Origin: Notamacropus eugenii
Lineage: Eukaryota; Chordata; Mammalia; Diprotodontia; Macropodidae
Reading direction: 5' to 3'
NCBI RefSeq assembly: GCF_028372415.1
Contig: NC_092875.1
Location: 407,727,239-407,791,238 of the forward strand
Length of the DNA stretch: 64,000 nucleotides
Position numbers and translations under genes: made by a program. The notes beneath the pieces are model-generated. The model had not been told where the DNA came from. It ran no database searches and saw nothing but the letters and a program-made list of their open reading frames with translations. Of the stretch, positions 1-12,330 are shown piece after piece; position 1 is the first letter of the stretch; each line of letters opens with the position of its first letter.

Positions 1-95
1 GACCCTGAAATAAAGCTCAACCCTTGTTCGACTCTGGAACGTCCTTTCTCTCATATGAGCATCCGGCGTGGCCAGCCGAAGACCTCGGAGGTGAG
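1..95 (+). repeat. Possible LTR 3' end (fossil) at the window edge
   Basis: An AATAAA signal near position 10 is followed by a short CpG-bearing stretch that resembles the R-U5 part of a retroviral LTR. It is cut by the window edge, so family and ends cannot be fixed. It could also be an ordinary terminal exon. Confidence 0.25.
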
Positions 96-570
96 GTAAG
101 AAGACTCGGGTAGCCCACACAGGCCTCTAGGCCTGGCAGTACATCTTCCTTTTCCTCCTTATTCCAATCCTTCTGACAACGACTGAAACTGCAGCAGTGA
201 TAACAGCAGTGCTGACTTTCCATTAACTTGTCCTAACTCTAGATTTCAAAGGGCAAAGAGGAGGTTGTTGGGTCCATCCTTGCTATGCTACATATCAGGT
301 ATATATCAGCTCCTTTCAAGCTTGGGTTATTAAAGCACCCAGCTGTGATAAGGCCCATCCTCTTGTTGCTGGATGGCTCCAGGCCCCTGGGCAGCTCATC
401 CTCAGGTCAATCAATCCGACGTTTGGGGAGTATATGTTGAAATGCAGTTGATACTGCACATTAAGAAAAGAAATTGACTTACCTTGCAAGTAAGGAGCAT
501 GTTGGACCCTGAATGAGTTTCCCTATTTATCTACTGTTTGCATAAATAAGACTGTACCAGATGTTTACAG
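96..570. other. No recognised feature
   Basis: Unique-looking DNA; no exon, RNA gene or known repeat was recognised. Confidence 0.5.
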
Positions 571-727
571 AATAAGAGTCTATTCAATCACAAAGCCAGG
601 CAGAACTAGCTGTGGGACCATGGGAAGTGGTTTTACCTTTCAGGACCACAGTTTGTGTAACTGTAAAAGGAGGGGCTTGGACTAAATGATCTTTAGAGTC
701 CTTGCAAACTCTGAAATTCTATGAACC
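571..727 (+). repeat. MIR/THER1-like SINE
   Basis: A degraded CORE-SINE body: a CTGTGGGACC box, a stretch ending AACTGTAAAAGGAGG, then a TTGGACTAAATGATCT tail typical of therian MIR relatives. Confidence 0.6.
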
Positions 728-970
728 TCTGATTATATGAAGTTTAAAAAAACAAATAAAACATGAAATATTTCAGGTGAAAATGTTTTTCCTCTGAATT
801 TTCAGCATGAGTATCACTGTTTTGCATATTCAGGCACAACTTAAATTAATTTTTTTAATAAGCACTCCTTTGTGTGGTATGTATTTGCATTTGATTTTGC
901 CTTCTCCATACCCATTTCTTACTGAAAAGCAGATAGCATAGTCTTAAGAAAAGATTCAAGAAAATGAATT

Positions 971-1150
971 TCTAGAGTGCTTATTAGCTGTGTGACCTTG
1001 GATACTTCATTTAACTTTCCTGTTTGCTTCAGTTTCCTCAACTGTAAAACAGGCAAAATAATAGCACCTGCCTCCCAAGGTTGTTTTGAGAATCAAATGA
1101 GATAACATTTGTAAAGCACTGGCGCATAGTAGGTGCTCTTTCCTTCCCTT
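971..1150 (+). repeat. MIR SINE
   Basis: Contains TTAGCTGTGTGACCTTGG, the CTCAGTTTCCTC-like box, and the ATCAAATGAGATAA and GTAAAGCACT end motifs of MIR. Confidence 0.8.
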
Positions 1151-1522
1151 CACTAAGAATAGACCTTTTGTTGAGCCCTTAGAGAATTCAAAGTTCTGAC
1201 TTGTTTTGAGGTTAGTTTGTATGTGTAAAAAGTGTATTTTATTTATTTTTCAAATACTATCAGACCATGGTTTGTTTGCTAGAAAAGTAAAATCTATGTT
1301 GAAAACAATTACACATTTTCTTTTCCTTGTGACAAAATAGCTTCCAAAATTCCAGAGTGTATCTTGTGATGTTATGTCATATGTCATGGGGCACTCTTTA
1401 AGAACCACTGCTCTCCTTAAATATTTTCAGTCACAGGGAACTCATATGACAACTACTATGATTTGAGGCAAGTTGAACTGTTAGAAAGTTCTTCATCGTA
1501 TTGAGCCAAAATCTGTCCCTTT
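1151..1522. other. No recognised feature
   Basis: AT-rich; nothing supportable on either strand. Confidence 0.5.
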
Positions 1523-1762
1523 AGATTGTTGTTTAGTCATGTCTGACTCTTCATGGCTCCAATTAGGGGTTTTCTTGGCAAAGATACTAGAGTGGTTTGC
1601 CATTTCTTTCTCCTGCTCATTTTACAGAAGAGGACACTGAGGCAAAGAGAGTTAAATGACCCACTCAGGCTCACACAGCTTTGAACTCATGATGATGAAT
1701 CTTCCTGATTCTGAGACCAATGATCTATCCATTGATCTATCCATAAGGACTTAGCTGCCTCT
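1523..1762 (-). repeat. Marsupial tRNA-derived SINE (MAR/CORE type)
   Basis: In the + reading it shows the reverse of the family: TTGTTTAGTCATGTCTGACT, the TTTTCTTGGCAAAGATACT box, GAGGACACTGAGGCAAAGAG, then CACACAGCT and a tRNA-like head ending TTAGCTGCC. Confidence 0.85.
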
Positions 1763-1808
1763 GTCCTTTTGTAAACTCCCACAGTTAATCTTATTGTTAT
1801 TCTCTGGA

Positions 1809-1843
1809 AATAGATAGATAGATAGGCAGACAGAGAGAATGAC

Positions 1844-1919
<76 letters not shown>

Positions 1920-2002
1920 GGATGGATGGATGGATGGATGGATGGATGGATGGATGGATGGATGGATGGATGGATGGATGGGTAGGTAGGTAGGTAGGTA
2001 GG

Positions 2003-2057
<55 letters not shown>

Positions 2058-2066
2058 ATAGATAGA
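1809..2066. repeat. Compound tetranucleotide microsatellite
   Basis: About 260 bp in ordered blocks: (GATA)n with a GACA/GAGA preface, then (GGAT)n at 1916-1980, (GGTA)n at 1981-2004, and (GATA)n again to 2066. A stop-free frame across it on the minus strand is a by-product of the repeat. Confidence 0.97.
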
Positions 2067-2990
2067 TCATATTTCTTCTATAAGACAGGTCCTTCAAATA
2101 TATGAAGACCATTATCATGTCCCCTTTAGTATTCTTATCTCTAGGCTAAACTTTCTCAAATTCCTGAACTCTTCTTCATTTAATCCAGCCTATTTTTCTC
2201 CTTGGGATGGACTTTGATTTGTTAGTGTTCCTCCTCAAATGTATCATCCATAACTGACAGAGTATACTCATTGTCATCTGATTAGTGCAGAACACATGAG
2301 GAGTCTTACTTCCCTCATTCTACCCTTTGTTCTTTTATTAATATAAGGTGACATAGGATTGAGAAGCAGCTGTGGCATGGTGGATAGAGAGTTGATTTCT
2401 GAGTCAAGTACCCTATCTGTTCAGCACTTCACTTAACTACGTTATCATCAGATTTCTATTTCTCTATCTTTTCCATAATGTCATCATAAGAGACTTCATA
2501 AAGTGCTTTGTTGAAATGAAGATGTGTTATATCTATAGCATTCCTATAACCTTCTCTAGGAGCTTTATTCAAAAAAAAGTTAATTAAATATGACTTGTTC
2601 CTAGTGAACCCATTCTGGCTCTATCTGTTGGGGGATATCTGTTTAGAAAGACAAAGCTAATACAGCTTTAAAAAACAGATGAGTACAGTAGGTAGTGTGG
2701 TCCAGAGAGAGCAGTATACAGTTGAAATTCAGAGTAGGGAGACAATCCATTCTAGAATTTTTCTGGCGATGGATCTCAATTTCATCAGTCTGTTATAGCT
2801 AAGAATCTACCTCTTCGCAATTGAAAATTGGGACATTTCTCTGTCTCCCAGTGAATTGCAACCATCTTCCATATCCCATAATTCTCAAATATTAATGACA
2901 ATAATTCTTTAATTACATTTGTAGTTTCTTTCAATGTCCTGGGAGGTAAATAGATTAGAGATTTGAACTATCCTTTAAATCATCTAGGTA
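2067..2990 (+). repeat. CR1/L3 LINE 3' part
   Basis: Matches the CR1/L3 3' region in order: TATCATGTCCCC, CTCTAGGCTAAACTTTC, then GCTTTGTTGAAATGAAGAT, TATGACTTGTTCCTAGTGAA, and TTCTTTCAATGTCCTGGGAG near the end. A SINE head fragment interrupts at about 2365-2440. Old and degraded. Confidence 0.7.
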
Positions 2991-3169
2991 CCTAAAAAAA
3001 CCTATACGAGTTTAGATGAAATGTGACTGAACAGAGGTGACAGTGCTTCAGATCCTTCATTCATAAAATGAAGGTAATGAAAGAGCCATTTCTTTTTCTA
3101 TCTTCTATTAATAGTTTGAAGGTTAGTAAGAATACGTCATTAGAGTAGGGATTATTTCAGTAGAGCAGG

Positions 3170-3235
3170 GATACCTTAGAGTAGGGATTGTCTCATTCTT
3201 TGTATCCTAGGGAGCTTAATAAATGATTGAATGAT
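3170..3235 (+). repeat. L2 3'-end fragment
   Basis: TAGGGATTGTCTCATTCTTT followed by GCTTAATAAATGATTGAATG is the L2 3' terminus pattern. Confidence 0.55.
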
Positions 3236-3414
3236 GCAATATTAAGCATTTTTAGCTCTTAAACCAAAGATATAATACAAATTAAACCTTGATATAAGTT
3301 TAAGTCTTAGGCCTGGCAAAACTGTTGCCTTCTCTCCAGTCTCTCTTATATAATTGCCAAGGAAAGGAAATGGAATTCTCTGTTCTTCTTGTTTTCTAGA
3401 AAATTCATTAAGTA

Positions 3415-3580
3415 CAGAATCATAGGATGTACAGTTGAAATCACCTTAAAAATCACCTATTTTGTCATAGATGAGGAAATTGAGGTTAAATGACTTTCTC
3501 AAGGTCACACAACTAATTAAATGGAAGAACCAGGTTTCAAACCCAGGAGCTCTGAGTCTATACCCAATGTTTTTTATATT
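3415..3580 (-). repeat. THER1/MIR SINE
   Basis: Reverse-strand MIR order: AGAATCATAGGATG, AGATGAGGAAATTGAGG, AAGGTCACACAACTA, then AACCCAGGAGCTCTGAGTC. Confidence 0.75.
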
Positions 3581-3589
3581 AATACACAT

Positions 3590-3800
3590 TTTCCTTTCCA
3601 GGTTAGACATACCATGTTTCTTCAGTTGTTACTGAATGCCTAATATGTGCACATTTAGCATGTGTCAAAGGCTACAGAAATTACAAAACCAATTTCTGCC
3701 TCATATAGTCTAGTTGGAGAAATAAAATGAAAACATATGGATACACATGGGAAAAAGAGAAAGCAACATAAGACCATATAAATCAAGGTTTACATGATAT
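3590..3800 (+). repeat. LINE-like interspersed repeat, family uncertain
   Basis: Carries the 'tactgaatgcctaatatgtg' and 'ttggagaaataaaatg' elements of a repeat that recurs in this window (18590, 20447, 22545, 50300, 57435, 62430). Strongly diverged. Confidence 0.4.
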
Positions 3801-4685
3801 GGTTCACAAAGGCCATAAGTACAATAGAAATTCAGAAATATAGTCATCATTCAAAATCTAAAGGCTTAATGGAAGGATTGGGATTTGATCTTGAAATAGG
3901 TTGAATTTAGATAGATGGAAAGGAGGGGGAAAGAAAGAAGAAGAAATACTAAATGGAGCCAGTAGTTGGTACAAAAATTGAATTCACAGAAATTGGTGAT
4001 AAGAGGAAAACAGCGTGATATCAGGACAGCAGCTTATTCCACACAGTGTACATCTTTGTGTGATATAGATTTAGCCATGCTGTATTAAATATTGCTTGTG
4101 TCTTAAAGCTCCAATTTAGCCCATTCAAGCAATTCTCATTTGGTTTGAAGAATTTGTGTCCATTATTCTCTACTGTCCCTTTCTGGAAGTAGGACATGTT
4201 GGGAAAGCAGAGCCAATTAAAGGAAGCCAAGCTCATATGTCAGCATTTCTCTTCCCTGGGAGTTTCTAAACACCCAAGTAAAGCAAAGATTCCCCTGCAG
4301 AGCCAAAATAGCTTAGGTTTCCGGTTTAAACTCAGAAGATTCCCATTATGAAATTTGTTCCCAATTTTTTTCATATTTCTTATTGGAATGTTGATATTAA
4401 GCAACTGCCTTCTCCACAAAAATATACAGGGCATCTTTTAACACAATATCCCTTTTATTTCGCTTGGCATGGTAAAAAGCGAACTTTGCAAAACAGGGAA
4501 TTTGGAACTTGTGAACTGAATCTTGGTTGAGGCCACTGGAATTGGAAAAACTAGATTATTACTGTTTCCCATCTTCTTGCTAGGAGAAGTTTGACTGCTC
4601 ACAGGGCTTGAATGAGATGGAGTCATGACCTCTGCTCCTTATGGTGAGACAGAGGACCACCAAGCCTTATTTTCTGCACTAACAT
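3801..4685. other. No recognised feature
   Basis: Short open frames on both strands show no family signature and no codon structure; none is called as a gene. Confidence 0.5.
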
Positions 4686-5010
4686 TGCCTCCCAAGGTCC
4701 TCTAGTCCTTGCTATTTGTCTTTATTCACTTCTTTATATACTTCAGACCTCTGGCACTGTCATCTGGGTCCTGGCAGAACACTGGGCCTTGCCAACCACC
4801 CTGCTTCAGTACCCTTAGGGTCTCTGGGTCTTTCTATCTATCCTATAGTTGAACTTTCTTTTAAATATCTTGTCTCCCTAATTATAGCAAAGCTTCTTTG
4901 ATAGTAGGGACCACCCTACTTTTTCAATGTGTATCTCCAGCACCAAGCACAATGGCTTTACATATAATAAGAATTTAATAAATGCTTTTTCATTAATTCA
5001 TTCATAGAAA
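4686..5010 (+). repeat. L2 3' end
   Basis: Begins in L2-like pyrimidine-rich sequence and ends TGTATCTCCAGCACCAAGCA, then ATTTAATAAATGCTTTTTCA, the L2 terminus. Confidence 0.6.
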
Positions 5011-5999
5011 AGGGACCTAAACAATAGCTTTATTCATCACTATTATTGTTGCCTCCTCATGGCATGCATCCAAATGACCCTAGCTATGACAGTAGAACAT
5101 AAGCTCTGATAGGTCTTTTCAAGTTGAAAAGGCTTGGGGCATGGGCCTAGCAATAGGCTGATGTATGAAAAGGCCTTTATTGAACTGGTTGCAGAGGGAG
5201 GAATTTTTCAGCCATAACAACTTGTAAAAAACATCTGAGTTATCAAGGATTTGCTGACTTTATCATTGGTGGGAATATATACGCTAATGAGGCTGTCCAT
5301 CCTTGAAGAATTGAAATATTTTTTCAAAGAGTGTATGGTGGCAGAAAGTTATTTTCTTGTAAGATAATGGCGCCCTCAAGTGGTATATCCTTTCCTGTCA
5401 TTATAACCAAAAGAGCAGAATTTTTCTTTTTCTTTGGGTATTTGAAGAAAAGAATTTGTTGTTACTGTTTGTTGGAATTGAGGGGTGATGGATACTATTA
5501 CTTAGCCGCACCTTTAAAGATTTTGTGGGAGGCACATGTGTATGTTTCATATAATAAACGAACTGAACTCTTCTAGCCTACCTGACCTTAATATTTGAGC
5601 TAGAGTTTCATACCTGGTTCAGTCTTTCAGCACATACTACTATGGAATGAAGAAAGCAAGGTCCCCTCAGAGAGTGAAACCGAGCAGGTTGATTCATGCC
5701 TTATCTCCTTACATCATTCACCGTGGGAAAGGGAGAGCTTACTCAGAGAATTTTAGTTACCTCCGCAGATTTGACATTTGCACATAGCTAGCAATTAGTG
5801 GAGAAAGAGGAATGCTTGACTTCCTCTACGCAGAATGAATAAAGTGAGAAAATGATTTGTGCTGCATCCTGTGGCAAAGGATGCTGATTTCAGTTATCTT
5901 AATTCATCTGTTTTCCTACCACTATATTATACATAGCTAGTGGTTCAGTTTAGTTGGAATGTAGAATATGTAAAGCGAGTGGTATGGAAAAAAGGCAGA
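5011..5999. other. No recognised feature
   Basis: AT-rich stretch with no recognisable repeat family or gene. An 81-codon frame at 5331-5576 has no domain and is taken as chance. Confidence 0.5.
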
Positions 6000-6420
6000 A
6001 TATGTGGCTTGGGAGACCGACTCTGGAAGACTTTGAATGCCTGGTCAGGAAATTTCCATTTTATCATATAGGTTATAGAGAATCACTGAGAGTTAGAGAA
6101 GTAATGAGAGCATAAAAATTCATTTTTTTGTCAACTATAAAAAGGATGGCTCAGAATGGAACACATGAGGCTCTTACAATAGTCCAGGGGAGAAAATGAT
6201 GAGGGTCTGAACTAAGGCGGTAGCAGTGGGAGTGGAAAGCTTAGATTCACTAGATGAGATTACTGCTGAGGTAGGATTGACAGCATTTGGCAGCTGATTG
6301 GATGTGGTAAGTAAGGATGCAGGAAGTCAAAGATGATTCTGAGGTTACAAGCTTATGTTCTGTGGTAGGATGATGGTACCTACCACATAAAAGAGCATGT
6401 TACTGGTGAAGCCCAGAATG
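6000..6420 (+). repeat. LINE-like interspersed repeat, internal part
   Basis: Shares blocks with 62430-62900: GAATCACTGAGAGTTAG, CAATAGTCCAGGGGAGAAAA, GAGGGTCTGAACTAAGGCGG and GGCAGCTGATTGGATGTGG. This is a common mammalian repeat whose family I cannot name safely. Confidence 0.5.
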
Positions 6421-6885
6421 AATCACAAATTTAGCCTTGCTCTGACCACTGCCCTAACACCTGGTTCATCTGCTGAGTATATTATTTAGATGCATGCTTG
6501 AGTAAAAATAAATTCTTGTGTTTAGAAGTTTAGAACAGGAATCAGAAAGCCTGACTTTGATAAGTCTTCCCAGTGTCTTGAAAAGTGAGGGTATTTCATT
6601 TCAGTTTCAATGATACTGTTGTCATAGGACTTTGGGTAAGGTAACTTGATTCAGTGACTTGTTTAATGGACCAGGGAAGGACCCCTTTGCTTCTTGGTTA
6701 AATGTCATTCTTATTTCCTCAAAATAAGAATAAAGAGGAAAACTTGGATTATTTTACAGGAGCTACAGGTGTTTAAAAAGCAGAAGTCTGAATTTTTCAC
6801 TTCATTCATTCAGGAAGTAGCTGCAGTAGGATGATTTGGCTCAAAACTGGAGAGGGAGAATAGGGAACCTCGTGAATGGTTGAGG
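6421..6885. other. No recognised feature
   Basis: Nothing supportable on either strand. Confidence 0.5.
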
Positions 6886-7195
6886 TATTGTACTCATCCT
6901 TTAGGGAAGGGAGTGTGCCTGTCTTCATGTATTTGAAGATTTATGTGGAATAGGAACTAGGTTTGCTCTGCTTACCTCCAGAGGGTAGGACCAGAAGGGG
7001 AGTTGTAGTAAGATGAATTTAGGTTTGATAGAAGGAAAAAACTTCCTAACAATTAATAGTCATGTTCCACTTCCAGTAGAAGTCTTCAAAAGCATTCTGG
7101 AAAACTTGCTACTGAAGTTGGAGAATGAATTCTCAGTCAGGAATGTGTTGGGCTAGATGGACTCTTTCATCTCTTAGGTGCTATGAATCTAAATT
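6886..7195 (-). repeat. CR1/L3 LINE 3' fragment
   Basis: Read on +, it is the reverse of L3: GAAGGAAAAAACTTCCTAAC, CAATTAATAG, AGAAGTCTTCAAAAGCATTC, then GGGCTAGATGGACTCTTTCA. Confidence 0.75.
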
Positions 7196-7261
7196 TATTG
7201 ATAGAATCTTCACCCCATATTAACTAGTTAACTAGACTATTCACAGTTGACTCTCAGAAAG

Positions 7262-7445
7262 TATAATAGGATCATAGATTTAGAGATGGAAGAGACCTTC
7301 CAGGTCATCTAGTTCAATCCTCTTGTTTTACAGATGAGTAAACTATGGTCCAGAGAAGCATAAGGACTTTTCCAAGGTCATATAGTAGGTGGTAGAGGCA
7401 GAATTTGAACCCAGTGTCTCTGACAACAAATCTAGCATTCTTTAG
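7262..7445 (-). repeat. THER1/MIR SINE
   Basis: ATCATAGATTTAGAGATGGA, GTCATCTAGTTCAATCC, TTTACAGATGAGTAAACT and GAATTTGAACCCAGTG in order: a nearly complete reverse THER1. Confidence 0.85.
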
Positions 7446-7754
7446 TATTGGTTATAGAAATATATCCAAGTAAGAGATGTTTGGTTTTATAAATCTGATC
7501 ATAGAGAAGCAGTTCCTAATACTTATACAAAATGATCAATCCCCTAGTTAGATCTCCAGAAAAACTTGCCTATGTAGCAAAATTAGAGAACAGGCTAGGC
7601 TAACTCTGTAAGAATTTAAACTGATAATGCAAATTTACCACAAGAGGGCACCCCTGGACAGTCAGTCATCTCAGTTCAAACTGAAAGCATCATTGCAGAT
7701 GTCTTCATTCATTCCAATCTTTACTTTCCCCATGCCCAAGAGCCTTCTGTTTAA

Positions 7755-7835
7755 CTCTAGTAATGCAAAACCCTAGCATTTAGTGCAGTATCTGGCATAT
7801 AGCACGTGCCAAATAAATGCTTATTGGTTGATTAA
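7755..7835 (+). repeat. L2 3'-end fragment
   Basis: TAGTGCAGTATCTGGCATAT followed by AATAAATGCTTATTGGTTGA. Confidence 0.6.
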
Positions 7836-9816
7836 ATAGTCACTGAAATTGCAAGTGTACCTGATCTAGCCAAAGGTCTTTTGGGGAGAGGGAGGGAAAT
7901 TGACTTAATAAAACTCAGAGATTTAAAACATTAACATGAGTTTGATGCTAGATTTGTAAGTTCAATAGATTTCTAAGCATTAGGAACAGATTGAATGATC
8001 AGAGGACTTGTTACTTTCTATTTCTAAAAATGTTAGTTCATAGGAACTTTAGTCGGTTGTTTGGGCAATTGTTGACTTATAAGGAGCTTAATTTCAGAAA
8101 ATTTCTAATCTTATCTAGTCCCCATTTCCCTTCCACTATGCTCTGTGGATTTGTCTGTTGTTTACAAATGCCCCTTCATCCTAAATTTCTTGTCACGTAC
8201 CTCTTGTCTTCTGCCAATTGATGGAACCTAGTGTTTTCCTGAAGGCAAGCAACACTTACAAATAACATGTATGTCTTTGATTCCTGAGAAAGTATTGTCC
8301 GGGGAAAAATTATAAAGGAAGCAATCGAGCAACAAGACCCGGCCCTTACTTCTCCTCCTTCACATTCTCCCCTCCTTTTGGACAACCCTACTTCTCACCT
8401 CTTCTCTTATATTGCTACCGAGGGAATAGACAAATTCATACAAGATGTAAGTTGTTCCCCCTAAAAGGCATTTTTAAAAGTAGGATTAATGGTAATAGGA
8501 GAGGAGATAATACCTAAATCAGAGGAATGTATTTTTAAGGAAGAAATATCAAGCACTCCCGTCTATAGGAAAATTAATGCATAGGACTGAACCAAATTGC
8601 TGCCCAATTGAAATCAAAATGGTGGATCAACTCAGCCTAGGCGAACAGAAGACAAAACAGATATTCTGAGTTCAAGTCTGAGGTAATGTTGGAGAAAGAG
8701 AGGTAAAAATCCAATGGTGGGTGACTGAACCTATATCTCTGACGATATCTTTCTGAGTGCTGCCATTTTCCTACAGCAGTACTGCCACTAGGTCTGATTC
8801 ATGGCCTCTCTTGACCACTCCATGTATCCCACATCCCCTTCTGAGATCACTACTAGATGCCTTGAAAGTAAGAAAGGCTTTTGGCTGGTGGTTTTTTTAG
8901 GTCTGGTTTATGGTCATCAGTGGCACTGGAATGAGGTATCATATGATGAGCTCAGGAGGGTTGGATCTGGGTGAAGTAGTAGGAGCTGGAAAATAAGTTG
9001 TAAGCAGAGGCTCAAACTTTTCCTTGCTTCCTACATCCCTTAATCTACTGGCCCTATATCCTGCCCCACCAAGGAAGGAACTGTGGGTCCGTATATAGCA
9101 CTAACATGGATATGGATAGAATGGAGTGAACTTTAAAGGAGATGAGCTGGTTGCTGAGTGATGATGGGAGAGGGAGGTTCTGAAAGTGGCAGCAAGAATG
9201 ATGGTTCCTCCTGGTCTATGAGTCAGAAGTGTGAGCAGTCAGCCTGCTTAAATATGTGATTTTGGTAATATGATGAAAACTGGCCTCATACAGCTATATA
9301 GTTGGAAAAGGGAGAAGTATTTTAATAAACAAATGATATCTTCATATTCTTATTTTAAAAATTTAGTGACTAGTTGAAGCTTGGAGGACTTCTGGTATTT
9401 ATATAGAACCCATGTAGCAACACATTGCTGGACTAAACATTTCTCGGGGAAAAACAGTTCTTTCTGAAACAAACATACTTAGGTTAATATTATTGACTGA
9501 CTTTCTGAGAAATAATCAAAAGAGGGTTTATGAATAAGCTGTATTATTAAACTGGAAAAATTGATATACTAAGACCATTTCATTGACATTTGCAATCTTT
9601 TTTAATGCAAGGAAAATTATATTTAAAGATTGCTAATTGAAAGATTCTTAATTGCTTCTTAATAGCTTTGCACTGGCTGCAATATGAATAATACTGAAAG
9701 TACTCATGTGTGTTGGTGTAGGAAATGGGGCAGTGGAAGCAATGATTAACTCCTCCTACCTTATCTGGAGGGTGAGCTATACCTATACTCAAATAAATAT
9801 CAAAGCCCATTTAGCA
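7836..9816. other. No recognised feature
   Basis: Nearly 2 kb in which I recognise no repeat and no gene. Short frames on both strands have no domain signature. Confidence 0.45.
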
Positions 9817-9995
9817 CACGGTAAAATGGTGTAATGGAAACAATATTGGCTTGAGAGTCAAGAGACTTGGCTTGTAGTCCTGGCACTGCCAAACAGCTGT
9901 GTGACCTTAGGCAAGTGACTTTACCTCTGTTTCATCATCTGGAAAATGAAGGAATTGGGCTATCTCTAGATCTCTTTGATGTTTCTGTGTACCAG
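9817..9995 (+). repeat. MIR/THER1 SINE
   Basis: ATGGTGTAATGGAAACAATA, AGCTGTGTGACCTTAGGCAA, CATCTGGAAAATGAAGGAAT and a tail ending GATCTCTTTGATG. Confidence 0.85.
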
Positions 9996-10756
9996 GAAGG
10001 ACAGGGGCCTGGTGAAGGGATTTCACCAGATGTGGTCCTTTACTACTAAAACAATCTTAAGTGTTTCAATTATAGATGCTGCATCTCCTCCTTGTTCTGT
10101 AACGTCCTGGGTGGGTGGAAGTATAGATTGGTACCTGGATGTGAGACCAATAGAAAAGACTGGGCTGTCTGATGTGGGTTGAATGATGATAAATACTCCA
10201 TCTCCCTCTAAGCATGCCCCAATCTGACCCTGAGCTCCATGGTCTTTGACTTAAACCTTGGAGCCCAGTTAAAATTCAAAGATCTCTGGGAAGGTTAGTT
10301 CTTGCAAGATAATAATAATGACAGCTCACATTTATCTGGAAAGGTACTGGGTCTGTGATTTCAATAGTTTAGGGAATTCCCAGATAAGGAAAACTTTGTT
10401 AATAGGGCTCTGCACACCTTAAGTTAAATTGGTCTGAGAGAGCTGTGTTGTCTTTAAAGTCCTGTGAATACAGTAGCTCTGAAAATCTTCTAAATGTGAA
10501 TACTAACCTCTTTATACCATGCCCTGAGATTCCAGGAAGAAGGCAAGATGAAGTTGGGGGTCTCAGGCCTTTTATTAGTCATGCCCAAGAAGCTTTTCCA
10601 GCCCCAAAAGCAGAGTATGGGAAAGTAAGGCCAAAATGGCATGATTGAGAGGAACGAGCAAGGACAAAGAAGGATTGATGGGTCAGTGACTCCCAAAAGC
10701 CTACATTGGACCTGAGTTCATTATTCCTCGCAGCAGCAGATTTGGACTCTGTTGAG
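9996..10756. other. No recognised feature
   Basis: Only a short MIR scrap near 10310 (TAATGACAGCTCACATTTAT). Otherwise nothing identifiable. Confidence 0.45.
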
Positions 10757-11075
10757 GCAAACTGGTACCATGGAAAGAGTAATGGATTTAGAGTCAGAGG
10801 ACCTAGTTTCAAATTCTGCCTCTGTGTGGTAGTCTTAGCTGTGCGACCTTTGGCAATTCCCTCAACTTTTCTGGGACTCAGTTTCTTTAATTGTAAAATG
10901 ACAGAGCTGAACTCTAAGGACCCTTTCCCTTCTAAATGTACAATCCTGTTTGTTCCCTGTGTGATAGGAAGTAAGTCCTTTAGTATCTCTCTGACCGTCT
11001 CTTACTCTCTCTGTGAAGTGAGGGAATCAGGCTAGATGGCCTTTGAGGCTCTCTCCAGTTCTAAATCCTGCTCTC
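10757..11075 (+). repeat. MIR SINE followed by a second MIR tail fragment
   Basis: 10757-10950 is a full MIR-type SINE (AGAGTCAGAGGACC, GCTGTGCGACCTTTGGCAA, TTAATTGTAAAATGACAGAG). A second tail (GATGGCCTTTGAGGCTCTCT) follows at about 11030-11075. Confidence 0.7.
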
Positions 11076-12029
11076 CTGTACTCAGTCACTCCTGCTTTTT
11101 GGCTCTTCCCCCCAGGGATTTTCCTATTTCCTGCAGATGACAACCAGATGCTCAGAAGAGAAGCCCCACAAAAGTCAACAAAGCAAACGATGCTCTTGGC
11201 TTTTTTGTCTTGAACAATGTGCTTCAAACATCAGTTATTCAGGAGCTGGGTAGGGCTGCTAGAGGGCATTTTGCTTCTCACATCTCATCAAGCTGAAGGA
11301 CAAAAGGACAGCGTAGAATCATATGTTTAAACGGCATGAGGGAGAGGAATAAGATAGCAGTAAATGAGTTTCTGGAAAGCAGAGCTCCACAACCTTAAGC
11401 CAATTTTCTGGTTACAATATAGTCAAATATAGTTTCCTGTGGTTTCTTGCACTTCTTTAGCTAATAGAAACAGAAAGCAGCTTCATTTAAAAAAAAAAAG
11501 TCAATTCAGCCAAAAAAAAAAAAAAAAACCCACTCTCCTAATGAGGCCTGGTGCCTTTTTGTATTATATTTGAGGCACCAGGGCCCCTCAGGGAAGGACG
11601 ACCACGGCAGTCTCTGATTTTCCCATTCCTACAAAACCTAGAGGATTCTGGTAAAGGGAATGAACAGTTCTGAGTTACCCTGGAGTTTTTTTCCATAGCA
11701 GGGGGCTTCCAGCATGGAGTTGGCCTCTTGGGTGGGCTGGTGGGTGCATGTTTCCTAATCTGAATTGACCATCTGGGAAAACTCATCACTGTGTGGGTGG
11801 CTTGGCAACCCATCCTGGGGTCTAGAAGAGAAGCAGTTGTGAAGTTAGGAGAGGATAATGATGCTGAGGACCCAGGGAGGCTGTCTGCTGAGAGATAACC
11901 TCCCCTCCAATTTCATGTGCATTTTATGTGTACCCCTTTTTGGCTCTAGGTAGGAGTTATCTTCCTTCTAGCTTCAATTAATGGGCTGTAACTGTCATTT
12001 TCCGATAAGCCTAAAACTTAATTTTTTGT
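11076..12029. other. No recognised feature (contains short A-tracts)
   Basis: Two A-rich runs at about 11488-11528. No element could be tied to them. Open frames here lack family features. Confidence 0.45.
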
Positions 12030-12174
12030 GAGAAACCTTAGAGCAGACTGTAAACTCCCTGAGGGCAGGGAATATTTCATTTTTGTCTTTGTATCTAGCA
12101 CTTAGCACAGTGCTTGGTACATCGTATGAATGAATGAATGAATGAATGAATGAATGAATGAATGAATGAATGAA
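12030..12174 (+). repeat. L2 3' end with expanded tail repeat
   Basis: ACTCCCTGAGGGCAGGGAAT, then TAGCACTTAGCACAGTGCTT, ending in about twelve TGAA/GAAT units (12126-12174). The tail is the L2 terminus grown into a microsatellite. Confidence 0.85.
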
Positions 12175-12179
12175 AAAAT

Positions 12180-12330
12180 ATTTTTGCCTTTCAGTACTAA
12201 GCATTTACTATGTGCAAAACACTTGGCTAAATGCTAGGATACACAAAGAAAATTAAGATGATTTCTGTTCTCAGGGAACTTATGTTATAATAGGAAAGAA
12301 AACACATATAGAAAGTTTAAGTCGCAAGTC
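12180..12330 (+). repeat. LINE-like interspersed repeat fragment
   Basis: Contains AGCATTTACTATGTGCAAAA and GTTCTCAGGGAACTTATGTT, shared with copies at 18590 and 20447. Confidence 0.5.

Noticed and set aside
1687-2118. 143-codon minus-strand frame rich in IYLS repeats
   Set aside because: It is the translation of the tetranucleotide microsatellite.
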